DNA of 64,000 nt from assembly GCA_963575745.1 (NCBI GenBank), contig CAUYUJ010015831.1:72501-136500 (forward strand), given 5' to 3'. Of this stretch, positions 30,199 through 40,975 are shown in pieces (position 1 is the first letter of the stretch; every line of letters starts with the position of its first letter). The stretch comes from Prorocentrum cordatum (taxonomy: Eukaryota > Sar > Dinophyceae > Prorocentrales > Prorocentraceae). The position numbers and the translations under genes were made by a program. A model generated the notes under the pieces. It made no database searches and was not told the DNA's origin. It worked only from the letters and a program-made list of their open reading frames with translations.

Positions 30199-33198
30199 AT
30201 GGACATCACCCCCTGGGAGGGGGATGAGCTGCCCAAGAAGCGGGGGCCGAGGCTTGAGTGCAAGAAACGGGCGCCCTTGAAGCCGTGCGACTCGCGGCCC
30301 TCGCCCCCGCCGCTCCACCCTTTCTCCTCCGAGCCCCCCCCCCTTCCGCGATCCGCCTCTTCTTCCCCTCTTTTCCATTCTTCTTCTCATCGTCTTGCTG
30401 CTGCTGCTGCTCCTCCTCCTCCTCATCCTCATCCTCATCCACCCCCGTTCCCCCGTATTCTCCTTCTCTTCCTGCTCCTGCTTCTGCTGTTGCTGCTGCT
30501 ACTCCTCCTTCTGCCCCCCTGCCCTTGCACCTTTCCATACTCCTCTTCCTCGTTCACCTTCTCGTCCTCCCTCCTCTTTCTCCCCCTCCTCCCCCCCCTT
30601 GTCCTCCTCGTTTTTCTCATCCTCCTCCCCCCCGTCTTCCAACGGGGGCCGCAAGTCGCGTGGCTTTGAAGGCTGACGCGTTTGTTGTGCGTTCGTAGGA
30701 GCAAGAAGGACAAGACTTTCGTCAAGAACAGGGACAAAATGTTCCGGCGGCGCCTCAAAGCGCACCAGAAGAACAGGTTGCAGCTCGACGCGAACGGCCG
30801 CGAGTTCGTGCAGACGTACAGGGACTCACAGACTCTCAAGGTGTACCCCGTCCTCTTCATCCTCCTCGTACTTCCTTCCTTCCCCATCGGGTGGAAGAAA
30901 GCTGGGGGGGGCCCTCCCTTTTCCCCGCCTGGTACCGCAGCGGTCTCTTAGGGGGCCTCTCGTGGGCCTCGACCTCCAACACTCCGACCGAAATAAACAA
31001 GAGGAGGAAAAGGTGGGGGAGGTGGGAGGTGGGGGGGGCGGCGGCGGGTGCGTCCTCGTGGAAACCCAGGGGGATCATGCAGGAGTCCTGCGCGGGAAGG
31101 GGGCGGCAGGCTCCTCCCCCCCCCCGCGTCTTCGCCTCCTCCTCCTGATTCTGTGATCCCGATCCTCCTCGAACCTCCGACGTCGTGACTTCCTCGCAAT
31201 GCAGACCCCGTGGAACTATCGACCCCTCCCCAGGGGATTGGCCCCGGATCACTTTCCGGCGGCACTGGGGCCCGAAGACACCCCCTGGATCAACAGCCTT
31301 GGAATTGAACAGATCACGACGTCGGAGGTCTCAGGAGGACTGGGATTACAGAAGCGGGAGCATTGTTGGCCGCAGCATAATCAGCAGAGGTGGGCAAGGA
31401 CCAGGACGTAAGTCGAGCAGGGGGACGAGAAGGAAAAGGAGGGGGAGGAGGAGGAAGAGGAGGGGGTATATGTTCACCCTGAAGGTCAAGAGGGACATGA
31501 GAGCTCTCTGGGATAAGGCTGACCGCTGCTTCGGGTCCGCAGGCATCATCCTGCGGGCTCGCAAGAGCATGTGGTCAGCGGGGTTCCTCGCACACGTGTC
31601 CTAAATCAGGAGCCCCGGCAGTAGGCTTTGAACCGGCAGTAGGCTTTTTCCCCGCGCACGTGTCCTAAGTCAGGGGGTAACAAATGCAGGTTCAAGGTTT
31701 GCTCTGGCGCCTCGAGGTCTGCCGGATGTTCCAATCTTCCCCTTCTCTTGAGGTCTGAGTCGTCCTCGGAGGGGGAGTGGCTGAGCAAGCCTCAGCTCAT
31801 GGACGTCTTCAAGGATGAGGCGCACGTCGACGCGTATGCCAAGTTCTGCGCCAGGAACCACATGAAGAAGAGGGACCTGAAGCGGCAGTGCATCGTGTAC
31901 TTCTACACTCGCAAGCTCGAGCGACATGGCACGAGGCACCAGGGGTGCGCGAATGCCCAACTCGTTCATTGCACGTTTGGCGCCCAGTGCCCCTGATCTT
32001 ACCCAGTCATTAAAGTATCGGGGCCGCGGGCGGTGGGCGTGCACTGACGAGGAGCGGGGCGGCGCTCTCTGGTCCCAGGAAGCAGACGGACTTGACCGTG
32101 GAGGGCAATATCGGCCAGCAGGGCGCCGAGGAGCAGGACAGCGACAAGGGCGCCATTGAGGAGCTCGAGGCTGAGTCCGACGAGGGCACCGGCTCGGACG
32201 ACTCGAGCAGCGAGGGCGGCAAGAACGCTAAGCACAAGGAGAAGGTCAAGGTCGACGACGACAAAAAAAAACAGAGTTCAAGCAGCAGCGACGAGCCACC
32301 AACGAAAAAGAAAAAGACTTCCAAGAAAGATGACGACGACTCTGACACTGACAACAGAAAAAGGAAGACTAAGAAGAAGAAGTCTAGTAAGAAGTCGAAG
32401 GATGACAGTTCGAGCGATTCAAATGAGAAGAATGACAAAGCCAAGAACAAGGATAAGAAAAAGGATAAGGAGAAGGAAAAGAAAAAGTCGAAGGATAAGA
32501 AAAAGGCAAAAGACAAGGACAAGGATAAGGACAAGGACGCTGGAAAAGATAAGGACAAGGATAAGGACAAGGATAAGAAAAAGGAGAAGGGCAAGGATAA
32601 GAAAAAGGATAAGGACAAGGACAGCTCCAGCACCAGTTCGAGCGACTCGTCGGCGGAGGAGGTAGAGGTCGCGCAGGCAGCGCCAAAAAAGCCAAAGGCA
32701 AAGGCAAAGCCAAAGGCTAAAGGAAAGGGAAAGAAGCCCTTCAAGGCCCCGTGGAAGGCGTCCTTCGACGAGCAGCCTGCGGAGAAGAAGGAGAAGAAGA
32801 ACAAGAAGAAAAAGAAGAAGGCTGACAGAGGAGGAGGAGGAGGAGGAGAAGGCGGACAAGGACGAGAACGAGGGGGAGGGGAGGGGAACACAAGAGGAGG
32901 GGGGAGGGCGATGATAGGGACGAGGGTGATAGGGGGGGCGAGGGACAGGAGGGGGATGGTGAGTAGACGAATGGGAGGGGAGGACATGGGGGACGACGGT
33001 CGAGACGACGAGGGCAAGGGCGACGGTTGAGGGGGAAAGAGCACGGGGAAAAAGGAACAGGAACAGGAACAGGATGATGATAATCATGATGGTGAGGATG
33101 ATGATGATGACGATGACGACGATGACAATGACGATGACGATCATGATGATGATGATGCTGATGATTATGGTAATGATACAGATAACAAATGATGATTC

Positions 33199-33235
<37 letters not shown>

Positions 33236-33700
33236 ATTGGGATGATTGTGACGATGAAGGGTGGGGATGAGGATTGCCGACGACGGCGACGATGACAACG
33301 CCGACGGCGACGACGACGGCGAGGATAATGATGATGATGAGGAGGAGGAGGATGCGAAGGAGGGCGGGCGACGAGATGGAGGATGGATGTTCGAGGGGAC
33401 GAGGGGGGGAGGAGGAGAAGGAGGAGGAGGATAAGGGGGGGGAGGAGGAGGAGAAGCAGGAGGAAGAGAGCTGGCTCGGGTGTACCCAGGCTTCGTCATC
33501 GTCGAGCTCGTGAGGCAGGCCGTCGACCGTCCGACCTGCATCCTCAGCCCGGGAACCGAGCTGCTGATGGTGAGCCGCGCCCCGCCGCCTGGGGACCGAG
33601 CTGCTGCTGGTGAGCCGCGCCCTTGTTTGCAAATCGCGGTGGGAGGGCATTTGCCCGCCGTGTTTCTGGTAACCTTGTGCTCAGGGTCTCGAGGAATATC
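30199..33700 (+). CDS. Lys/Asp/Ser-rich, probably nuclear protein; at least six exons
   Basis: Exons 30199-30284, 30699-30840, 31485-31573, 31753-31944, 32079-32830 and 33490-33569 join in phase (2, 0, 2, 2, 1, 0) without a stop to give 447 codons; a seventh may start at 33685 (GLEEYLLRATF). Donors are GT for introns 1-4 and 6, and GA for intron 5; all acceptors are AG. Exons 1-4 encode a folded-looking part (DKMFRRRLKAHQKNRLQLDA, VKRDMRALWDKADRCF, PQLMDVFKDEAHVDAYAKF). Exon 5 encodes ~250 residues of acidic then KKxKxKDKDK-type repeats, highly charged, disordered and rich in nuclear-localisation-like clusters. Exon 6 encodes FVIVELVRQAVDRPTCILSP. Introns consist of (CTC)n, (GAT)n or a TIR element. 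Exon 5 could instead read through to a stop at 33028-33030. No family is recognised. Confidence 0.7.
31151..31351. mobile_element. MITE-like element with 38-bp terminal inverted repeats, inside an intron
   Basis: The left arm 31151-31188 (starts CTGTGATCCC, ends CCTCCGACGTCGTGA) and the reverse complement of 31314-31351 (starts CTGTAATCCC, ends CCTCCGACGTCGTGA) match at about 32 of 38 positions, 125 bp apart. There is no ORF. It lies in the intron between exons 2 and 3 of the surrounding gene. The interior resembles 28030-28110. Confidence 0.65.
33060..33480 (+). repeat. (GAT)n and (GGA)n tracts within the last mapped introns
   Basis: GATGAT units 33075-33240 and GGA units 33335-33465, ending at the acceptor TGTACCCAG at 33481-33489. 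Confidence 0.9.
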
Positions 33701-34105
33701 TGTTGAGGGCGACTTTTGGGGGCCTCTTGGGAGCTCTTGGGGGAGTCTTGGAGCTTTCTGGGGGCCTCTTGAGGGCCCCTTTGTGCTTCCTGCTTCCTGC
33801 GGGCCTCTTGGGGGCTTCAATCTCGGGGCCTCCTAGGACCTAGGATGGGCTTCTCGGGGCCGAGGGCTGGGTTTCCCGTCGGGGGCCCTTCTTGGAACTG
33901 TCTCGGGGGCTTCTTGGGCCGTCTTGGAAGGCTCTTGGGCCGTCTTGGGGCCCGCTTGGGAGTGCTCTTGGAGGCCTATCTTGGGCCGTCGGGAAGCTAT
34001 CCCGGGCGTCCTGGACCGATCGGTCGGCGTCGGTGGCAAGCCCCAAAGAGGGGGTCCAGGCTCAATAGGAATTCTTGTTGACCCCACTCCGTGCAGGGGC
34101 ACGGT
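33700..34105 (+). repeat. F6 element with GGGGCACGGTGGCGG 3' boundary
   Basis: GGCCTCTTGGG/GCCGTCTTGG units ending CCACTCCGTGCAG followed by GGGGCACGGTGGCGG, the same 3' boundary as the F6 block in the methyltransferase gene. From 34110 to 34890 there is a (TCC)n/(GGA)n patch (34420-34600) and no confident gene. Confidence 0.65.
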
Positions 34106-34890
34106 GGCGGGCAGATGTGGAGCAACCAGCGCAGGGCGCTGGCGGTTTTCAAACATTGCGCTCTTGAACTGTCTCGGAGGGCCTCCAGACGTTGAAAATC
34201 CACGCCTCTGATCCCGGGAGCACGCAGGAACGCTCAAAAGATTTGAATATGTGGATCCCAACCCTGCAAATAGTACGATGGGGTCGAATGCGAGGCCTCG
34301 AGACATGGCGCCGGCTGCATATATTGCCCATCACCCTGTGAAGCGTTTAATACAGTGCTGCTGGCGCAGGCTGTTGGACCTCGAGTCGACGGCAGGCCGC
34401 CGACTTGGAATCAGTTGTCCTCCTCTTCCTCCTCTTCCTTTTCCTCCTCCGCCTTCTTTTCCTCCCCCCCCTCTTCCTCCCCCTCCTACTCTTCCCCCAT
34501 CCCCTTCCTCCGGCCCCCCTTAAGAATCAAGAGGGCTGGATACTGGAGGAGGGGGGGGGGAAGACGAGAGGGGGGGAGGGAAGAGGTAGGAGGAATACGA
34601 GCAAGGAGCCGCGCGAATGCCCAGGACATCCGGACATCCGACGACTCGGCACTTTCGAATCTCAGGCCCCTGGATCTCTCGACCTCACTCCCCTAACAAA
34701 CACACTAGCGCCTGGCGCCCCTGCCGCTGCAGCCCCACATGAGGGCTGGGCGGCGGGGGCCCAGCCCCCGCCGCTGCAGCTCCCGAGAAACCCCAAGGGC
34801 CCCCCAGAGGTCCACTGCAGGCCCCAGACCCACAAAACTAAGAAGCCCCAAAGTAGCGCTCGGCCCAAGTTTTTGTGGCGATCAGTCGCC

Positions 34891-35755
34891 ATGGCAAGCA
34901 AGTCCGACTTGACAGCCGTCAGGCGCCACGCGCGCGCCAAGCTCGCCAGCCGCTCCATTGGGCTTCTCGGGCGCAAGGGGATCGAATCATGGAGAAGCAG
35001 CGCCCGGGCCGCGGTGGCCGCGGGGACCACTGGTTCCAATGACCCTGGCAGGGATCTCCGCAACATGCTGCTGTCGCTGTTTTTCAGTGGCGCTATGACG
35101 TCGCACAGGTGGCTATACGCTCAAGGAGCACTAGCGAGGAGGAGAGGAATAACTAGAGGATGAGGTGGAGAGAGGAGGAACGAGGAGAGAGGAGGAACGA
35201 GGGAGGAATCGGGGGAGGATATGTTTGTCAAGGTTGGTGAGATTGTGCCGTTTGATTACACTGGCTGGCGGCCGTGGAGTTGAGAAGTTCTCGAAAGACC
35301 TGGTTCACTCCAAAAACAGTGCGAGAGCTATTGACAGTGTGGTTGGGACTGATGATGTCAAACGCGAGCTGCTTGAGTATATATGTGTTCCTCTACGGGC
35401 GTCGAAAGCAAGACGGTCGAAGTTGGAAGAGATTCCTTTCGTGCCGTTTCACGAGGTCATGAGCCGCCAATTTGAATCGGACCCCGACTCTTTTCTCAGA
35501 CACAAGTCCGACCCATCGCTCTGCTGCAGCAATTTTTACCAGCATGCAGTCGTTAAGACATACGGGCCAGATCGGTGCATACCAGTGCGCCTCTTTGCTG
35601 ACTATGCAAAACTTGACAACCAAGTGTCGAACCTCAACATTCCATGGCTCATCGCCGCCCGCCTGCCCGAGAAACTTGCGGAGGTCCGCCGAAGGCCCCA
35701 GTGGCGCAACCCGCGCGGGCCCCCCATGCTGGAGAAACTGCGCCTGGATCTAGGT
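34891..35755 (+). pseudogene. Transposase-like multicopy dinoflagellate protein, N-terminal part, broken
   Basis: The ATG at 34891 opens a frame to 35163 (KSDLTAVRRHARAKLASRSI, then SNDPGRDLRNMLLSLF). A purine-rich insert (35125-35220) follows, then coding sequence resumes in other frames (MFVKVGEIVPFDYTGWRPW from 35221). A longer frame runs from about 35285 to 35690 with IPFVPFHEVMSRQFESDPDS, then KTYGPDRCIPVRLFADYAK. From family knowledge, the abundant dinoflagellate class also represented at 39.5 kb has an N-terminal segment with a hydrophobic start, a Pro-His-type helix and an Ile-Pro-x-x-(Leu/Phe)-(His/Ala)-(Gly/Asp) turn. I infer this is its front half. The 3' end runs into an F1 repeat (CCGAAGGCCCCAGTGGCGC, about 35690-35730). 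Frame changes and the truncated end argue for a pseudogene. Confidence 0.45.
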
Positions 35756-35759
35756 CGGG

Positions 35760-36280
35760 GCCCCGAAATCCTTTCAGACGGCCCAAGACGGCCCAGCATC
35801 ACCGAAACATCAGCCAAGAGGTTCTGGATGAGCCTTCGCTGCAGGGAAACAATTAAACCCCATTGCGAGGCAGGGCATTGCAGATTGCGGCATCGAGCAT
35901 CACCATGCACAGCGCCACTCGCCAACCCGCGGCGAGAGCAGCAACGCGCATGTTGGGCTGTTTTTCTTTCGGCAACTTGGGCCGTCTTGGGTTAGGCCGC
36001 ATCGGGCCGTCTTGGGTTAGGCCTCTTGGGCCGCCTTGCCTCCCCGGCCCACGCCTGGGAAAGGTTCCGCCGCCGCGGGGCGGAATGCCCGAGCTCTGCC
36101 CGCTCGGCTTTCCCAGGGCCCGGGCCAACGTTGCGTGGACATGGAGTCGGCCTTGCCTCATCACATCGCCATCGCCATCACCATCACCGTCGTCATCATC
36201 ATCGCCCGAATGCCGCGAGAGTGGCAACGTTCGCCGGCGTCTCCGCCACGCATCTCGGCACACCGCTCACGCCTTGAGTT
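35760..36280. other. Mixed spacer with F6-like and (CAT)n patches
   Basis: GGCCGTCTTGGGTTAGGCC units at 35980-36040 and (CATCAC)n at 36165-36205. No gene is supported. Confidence 0.4.
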
Positions 36281-36289
36281 GCCCCGTGC

Positions 36290-36400
36290 TGGGCCCCGCC
36301 AAAGGCCCCGCTGCGAGCGTTCGCGCGCGCCCCCGCCACCTAATTCGGAACGCCCCATTACGCGTTTCGTGGTTCCACCGAATTCCTTGCGCTTGCTCGA
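36290..36400 (+). repeat. Solo F1 copy (degenerate)
   Basis: Follows F1 order: CAAAGGCCCCGCTGCGAGCG, CCCCCGCCACC, AATTCGG, then GCGTTTCGTGGTTCCACCG. Confidence 0.6.
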
Positions 36401-36739
36401 CGTAGTGCGACGGCGGTCGCGCGCAAGCCAGGCGCCTCTCTCGGGCCCCCCCGCTCCTTGCGGGGCGCGCGCTGGAGTTTTCGCCCGCGTGCCAAAGTAG
36501 GAGCATTGAGGCCCAGTCCCTCGCTGGGGCACCCTCCGCTCCTTATGCCGCGCGGTTCGGGGCTCGCTGGCCCGACGTATATGTCGGGCCAGCGAGGCCA
36601 GGCGCGACGTATATGTCGGGCGCGACCGCCGTTGCATTATAATGAAACGGTGGTCGCGTTAAGGCCCAGCTCATGTCTCGGGCCCCCATCGCTCCTTGCG
36701 GGGGCGCGCGCGAGAGGAGTTGCTGCAGCGTCCACAATC

Positions 36740-38170
36740 GAAAACTCGCCATGTTGGCTTGGAAACTGACAGTACCCCCGCAGCGGTGACCGATCGGACT
36801 CCAAGTTGACATGGCTTATTGCGCATGTTCTCTGTCGCTGGCAGCACCCCGCAGGCACGCGCGCGCGCCCCGCCCCCCCCGCCGCCCCTGAGGGGGCCCT
36901 GTATTAACCACAATCGAAAAGTCGCCATGTTAGCTTGGAAACTGAAGTGAACCCTTAGCGGTGGCCGACCGGACTTCTAAATTAACTTCGCTGCTTGCGC
37001 ATGTTATCCGCCGACCCCGCGCGCGGGCGCGCGCGCGCGTCGCGTCCGCCCGTGAGGAGGTTCTGTTTCGCCCGCAATCGAAAAGTCTCCATGTTGGCCT
37101 GGGAACTAATGTGAGCCCGCAGCGGTGACCGATCTGACTTCAAAATTAATGGAGCTTCTTGCGCATGTGATATGTCATGGGCAGTGCGCCCGCCCGTGAC
37201 GAGTTTTCTGCGATATTCCAAAACCGCGAAGCCGCCATGTTGGCTTGGAAACCCAAGTGAACCCTTAGCGGTGGCCGATCGGCTTCCTAAGTTCGACCAG
37301 CGTCTTGCGCATGTTCTCTGTCGCGGCCTGCGCAGACCCCGAGCGCGCGTCGGCGCGCGCGTCTGGCCGCGAGGAGTTTCTGCATTGTCCACAACCGAAA
37401 CGCCCCCATGTTGCGATGGCCTCTAGCGCATGGCATTTGCCGCGGGCATTGCAGACCCCGCACGCGCGCGCGCCCGCCCGTGATGAGTTTCGCCTTGCAG
37501 GCCTGGAAATTAAAGTGCTGCCTTAGCGGTGGCCGTTCGGATTGCCAACTTCGCATAGCTTCCTGCGCGCGTTCTCGGTCTTGGGCAATTAATGCGGACC
37601 CCGCGCGCGCGCGCCCGTGAGGAGTTTCTGTATTGCCCACAATCGAAACATCGCCAAGTTGGCCTGGAAACTAAAGTAACACCTCAGCGGTGACCGATCG
37701 GACTTCCAAGTTAACATAGCTTCTTGCGCATGTGGTCTGCAGTGTGCAGCGCAGACCCAGCGCGCGCGCCCCGTGAGGAGTTTCTGCATGGTCCACAGTC
37801 GAAACGTCGCCATGTTGGCCTGGAAACTAAAGCGCGCCCTTAGCGGTGACCGATCGAACCTCAAAGTTAACATAGCTTCTCGCGCATAATCTCTGCCATG
37901 GGCAGCGCGTGCCCCGCGCGCGCGCGCCCCGCCCCCCCGCCCGCGAGGAGTTTCTGTAGCGCCCACAATCGAAAAGTCGTCATGTTGGCCTGGGAACTAA
38001 AAGTGAACTCCCAGCGGCGACCGATCTGATTTCCAAGTGAACACAGCTTCTTGCACATGTTCTCTGTCGTGGGCAGTGCAGACCACGCGCTCGCCCGACA
38101 CGATCGAACAGTTCCCATGTTGGCCTGGAAGCTAAAGTGCGCCCTTAGCGGTGACCGATCGGATTTCCGG
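36740..38170 (+). repeat. F3 satellite, ~150-175-bp monomer, nine or more copies
   Basis: The anchor AGCGGTGACCGATCGGA occurs near 36783, 36958, 37119, 37268, 37530, 37687, 37843, 38014 and 38150, each preceded by CGCCATGTTGGCCTGGAAAC and followed by TTCTTGCGCATGTTCTCTG. A partial unit without the anchor lies near 37400. Unit ends carry (GC)n-rich segments. Short ORFs on both strands repeat with the monomer and are artefacts. Confidence 0.95.
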
Positions 38171-38334
38171 TGGTTTGGCAGAAGGGACGGTGGTCGAATC
38201 GCAAGAGCATATATGGCTGCGGAGCGCCGCTAGAAAAAGGGCCCGTACGTTCCTGCGGACGTCGTGGACCCTCCTTGGGGGAAAAACAGATTCGCCCCTT
38301 ACTTATCGTTCATTAGATTAGGCCAGTGACTGCA

Positions 38335-38935
38335 TGGGGCCGCGAAGCGTGCGAGCGGTGTGCCAGAGTGGGCGGCGGGGGAGCAAACGCGCCCACTTGA
38401 GCTTCCAGTGGGGCTCCCTATGGGGGCATGGCGCGGGACGCGTGGGGGCGTGCCGAAATATGGCGGGGGCGCATGGGAACGCCCCCGCTGGGGCCTTCTT
38501 GGGGCCTCGCCCCTTAGACCAGCCGCCCTCGTTGACCAAGCGAACCCGCGCGTCCAAACTCGGGGGGGGGGGGGGGCGTGGAGGGCTCGCCGCCAACAAG
38601 GCCAAGGAACGCATGTAAACCTAACGAATGACCGAACTCTTTTGGAAACACATAAATGTCCTTATCCAGGCCGCTCACTGCAAGGAGCTCCGCCGAAGGC
38701 CCACATGGGAGCGTTCGCGTGCGCCCCCTCCGCCCTTTTCGGCACACCTCTCGCGCGCTTCGTGGCCCCATAGGGAGCTCGACCGAAGGCCCAAGTGGGG
38801 GCGTTCGCATGCGCCCCTGCCACCCATTTCGGCGCACCCCTCGCATGTTTCGTGGCCCCGTAGGGGGCTCCACCGAAGGCGCCAGCGGGGGCGTTCGCAT
38901 GCGCCCCCGCCACCCGCGTCGGCGCGGTGGCCAAT
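38335..38935. repeat. F1 copies in inverted then direct orientation
   Basis: 38335-38500 carries about one and a half F1 monomers on the minus strand. 38680-38930 carries two to three on the + strand (GGAGCTCGACCGAAGGCCCA, GCGTTCGCATGCGCCCC, CATTTCGGCGCACCCCTCGC). Together they form an inverted repeat around a poly-G segment at 38561-38576. Confidence 0.8.
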
Positions 38936-39135
38936 TGAATCCCCAAGTTAAGCCGCAACGCGCGCGCTGGGAGCTCTGTATTATAATAACCTCAAAAAAG
39001 CGTCGTTTCCCATAAAATGATCGGGTAGTTGGCCATTTGTGAAACATTGTGCAAGTTAGTTAAGATTATGATGATTTACGCATGGTTTGTGTAGGATGGC
39101 TGGTAATGTGTTTACTTGTTTGAACGCATGCATAT

Positions 39136-40943
39136 TTGCTGCGTTATGTACGCGCGCAGCATAAACTGCGCGTGGATTGCCGTGGTGGGGGGGCGCGAAC
39201 TCTCATGCGCCAGCGTTGGCCCGGCGAGGGCCTGGCAGATTTTCGTGTCTTGTATCCACAGATCCGACAGAAGGTTTTGAAAGCTAGAACTGCGCTTTCG
39301 GAAGGGGGCTCACATCTCTGCGCCCCCTGGCCCAGGAGGAGGGATGGGGAGGGGGCGAGGGGGGCGAAGAGGAGCATTCGAACGCAAGGTCTGAAAACCT
39401 ACGGGCCAAACGAACTAGGAGGGAAGGGGAACAGGAGGAGGAACAACAGCGCAAACATCACTGACGTTGCTTTACAATGGAGGGGAAAGGGCCCCCCCGC
39501 GATGCATCCGTCCGGGCCCGCCGAAAGCTTGGCCCTGGTTTTCAATGCATCCCCATGGTGAGCCTGCACGGAAGGTCAATTTGCAACTGCGGCTGCCGCG
39601 GGGCGCACACGGTGCAACGTATTTGGGAGATTTTTGCCACGCATGCCCAAGCAGCGGCCTTAGGGATATGGCCAACGACAGATTTTCATGGTCGACCTTG
39701 GCCAGCCGACACGATTCGCGAGATGCTCGCGGGCAAACCTCTTTTCGGATAGGGCAGGGGCCATGTGCCATGTCGCAGTGGTGGAGATAAGCTGTGACAT
39801 GGATGAGCTTCCCAAAAGCTTTGGTCTGCCCGGTTATCGAACGACGCACGGGTGCCTCAGATGTTTCAAGCCCCGTCGAGATTTCGTCAACTGTGCAACT
39901 AGAGGAAAGCGACGAACCCATGGTTGGTTTGAGCGAACCGCTGCGACTTGCCTGCAGGCCCACCGCGTGCCTCGAGATGGGTCAGCGTGGCTTCAGGATC
40001 AGATTTGTGATTGCACTGTGAGGTCCCACAAGAAGGGTGGCGTTGTATTCGATAAGAAACCCGGCAATCATATCCTTCCAAATGTTACGAGGGGAGACCG
40101 TTTAGAACCCAGTTTGAAAGGATACCCTGATATTCTCAACGGGCAGAGGACTTCTGATTTTGCAGAGGCGATGCGGTTTATTCACACGTACAAAAAACCC
40201 AAAGGCGGATTGAATTATATTTGCCGGCTTTTCCCCAACCCCTCGCTGCAGTGGGCGGGGGTTCCAGGACTCACGACGGGCCATGTCCTCCTGGACAGCA
40301 TGCACTTCTTGGAGTTGGGTATATTGGGATACTATGAAGGAAAAATCATTTCTGAACTGGACAATGAAAAGTTTTTCGGTGATGACGAAGACGAGAAAGA
40401 TTACGCGGTGACGTCAATGATGAAAGATTTCTACAGGAGGCGCAACACCCCAGACAACGACAGGCTGCCCGCATTGTCCTTCAAGGGTGTGATAAATGGT
40501 GATTTCCTGAAGTTGAAGGCAGGCAAAGCCAAAATTTTATTACCCTTCTTTGTAGAGCTCCTGTCGAGGAAGGGCGGCGACGCCCTGATCAATGCAAGCG
40601 GGCATCGCGGGGACGAGGGCTCACAGTTACTAGGAGTTGGCGAGGCCCTGCTTGAGCTCTACGGCGTTTTGAAGTCGGAGCCGCGGCGTATGTCCGAGAC
40701 AGCACTAGATCATTGCAGGGCCTGCGTGACCAGAATCATGGCTGGGTGGACTGCTGCGGGCTTGAGAGTCACCATGAAAGTGCACGCACTGGCTGAACAT
40801 CTCTGCGATCAGATGGCATTCGCAGGCAATGCCACTTGGACTCACAATTATGCGGATGAGTCGTACAATGCGCAGGCCTCCGGCCCTTGCCGCCAGCCGA
40901 TAGTGGAACACCTCATGAGAGAGGGTTGAAAGGAGGATGGCGA

Positions 40944-40975
<32 letters not shown>

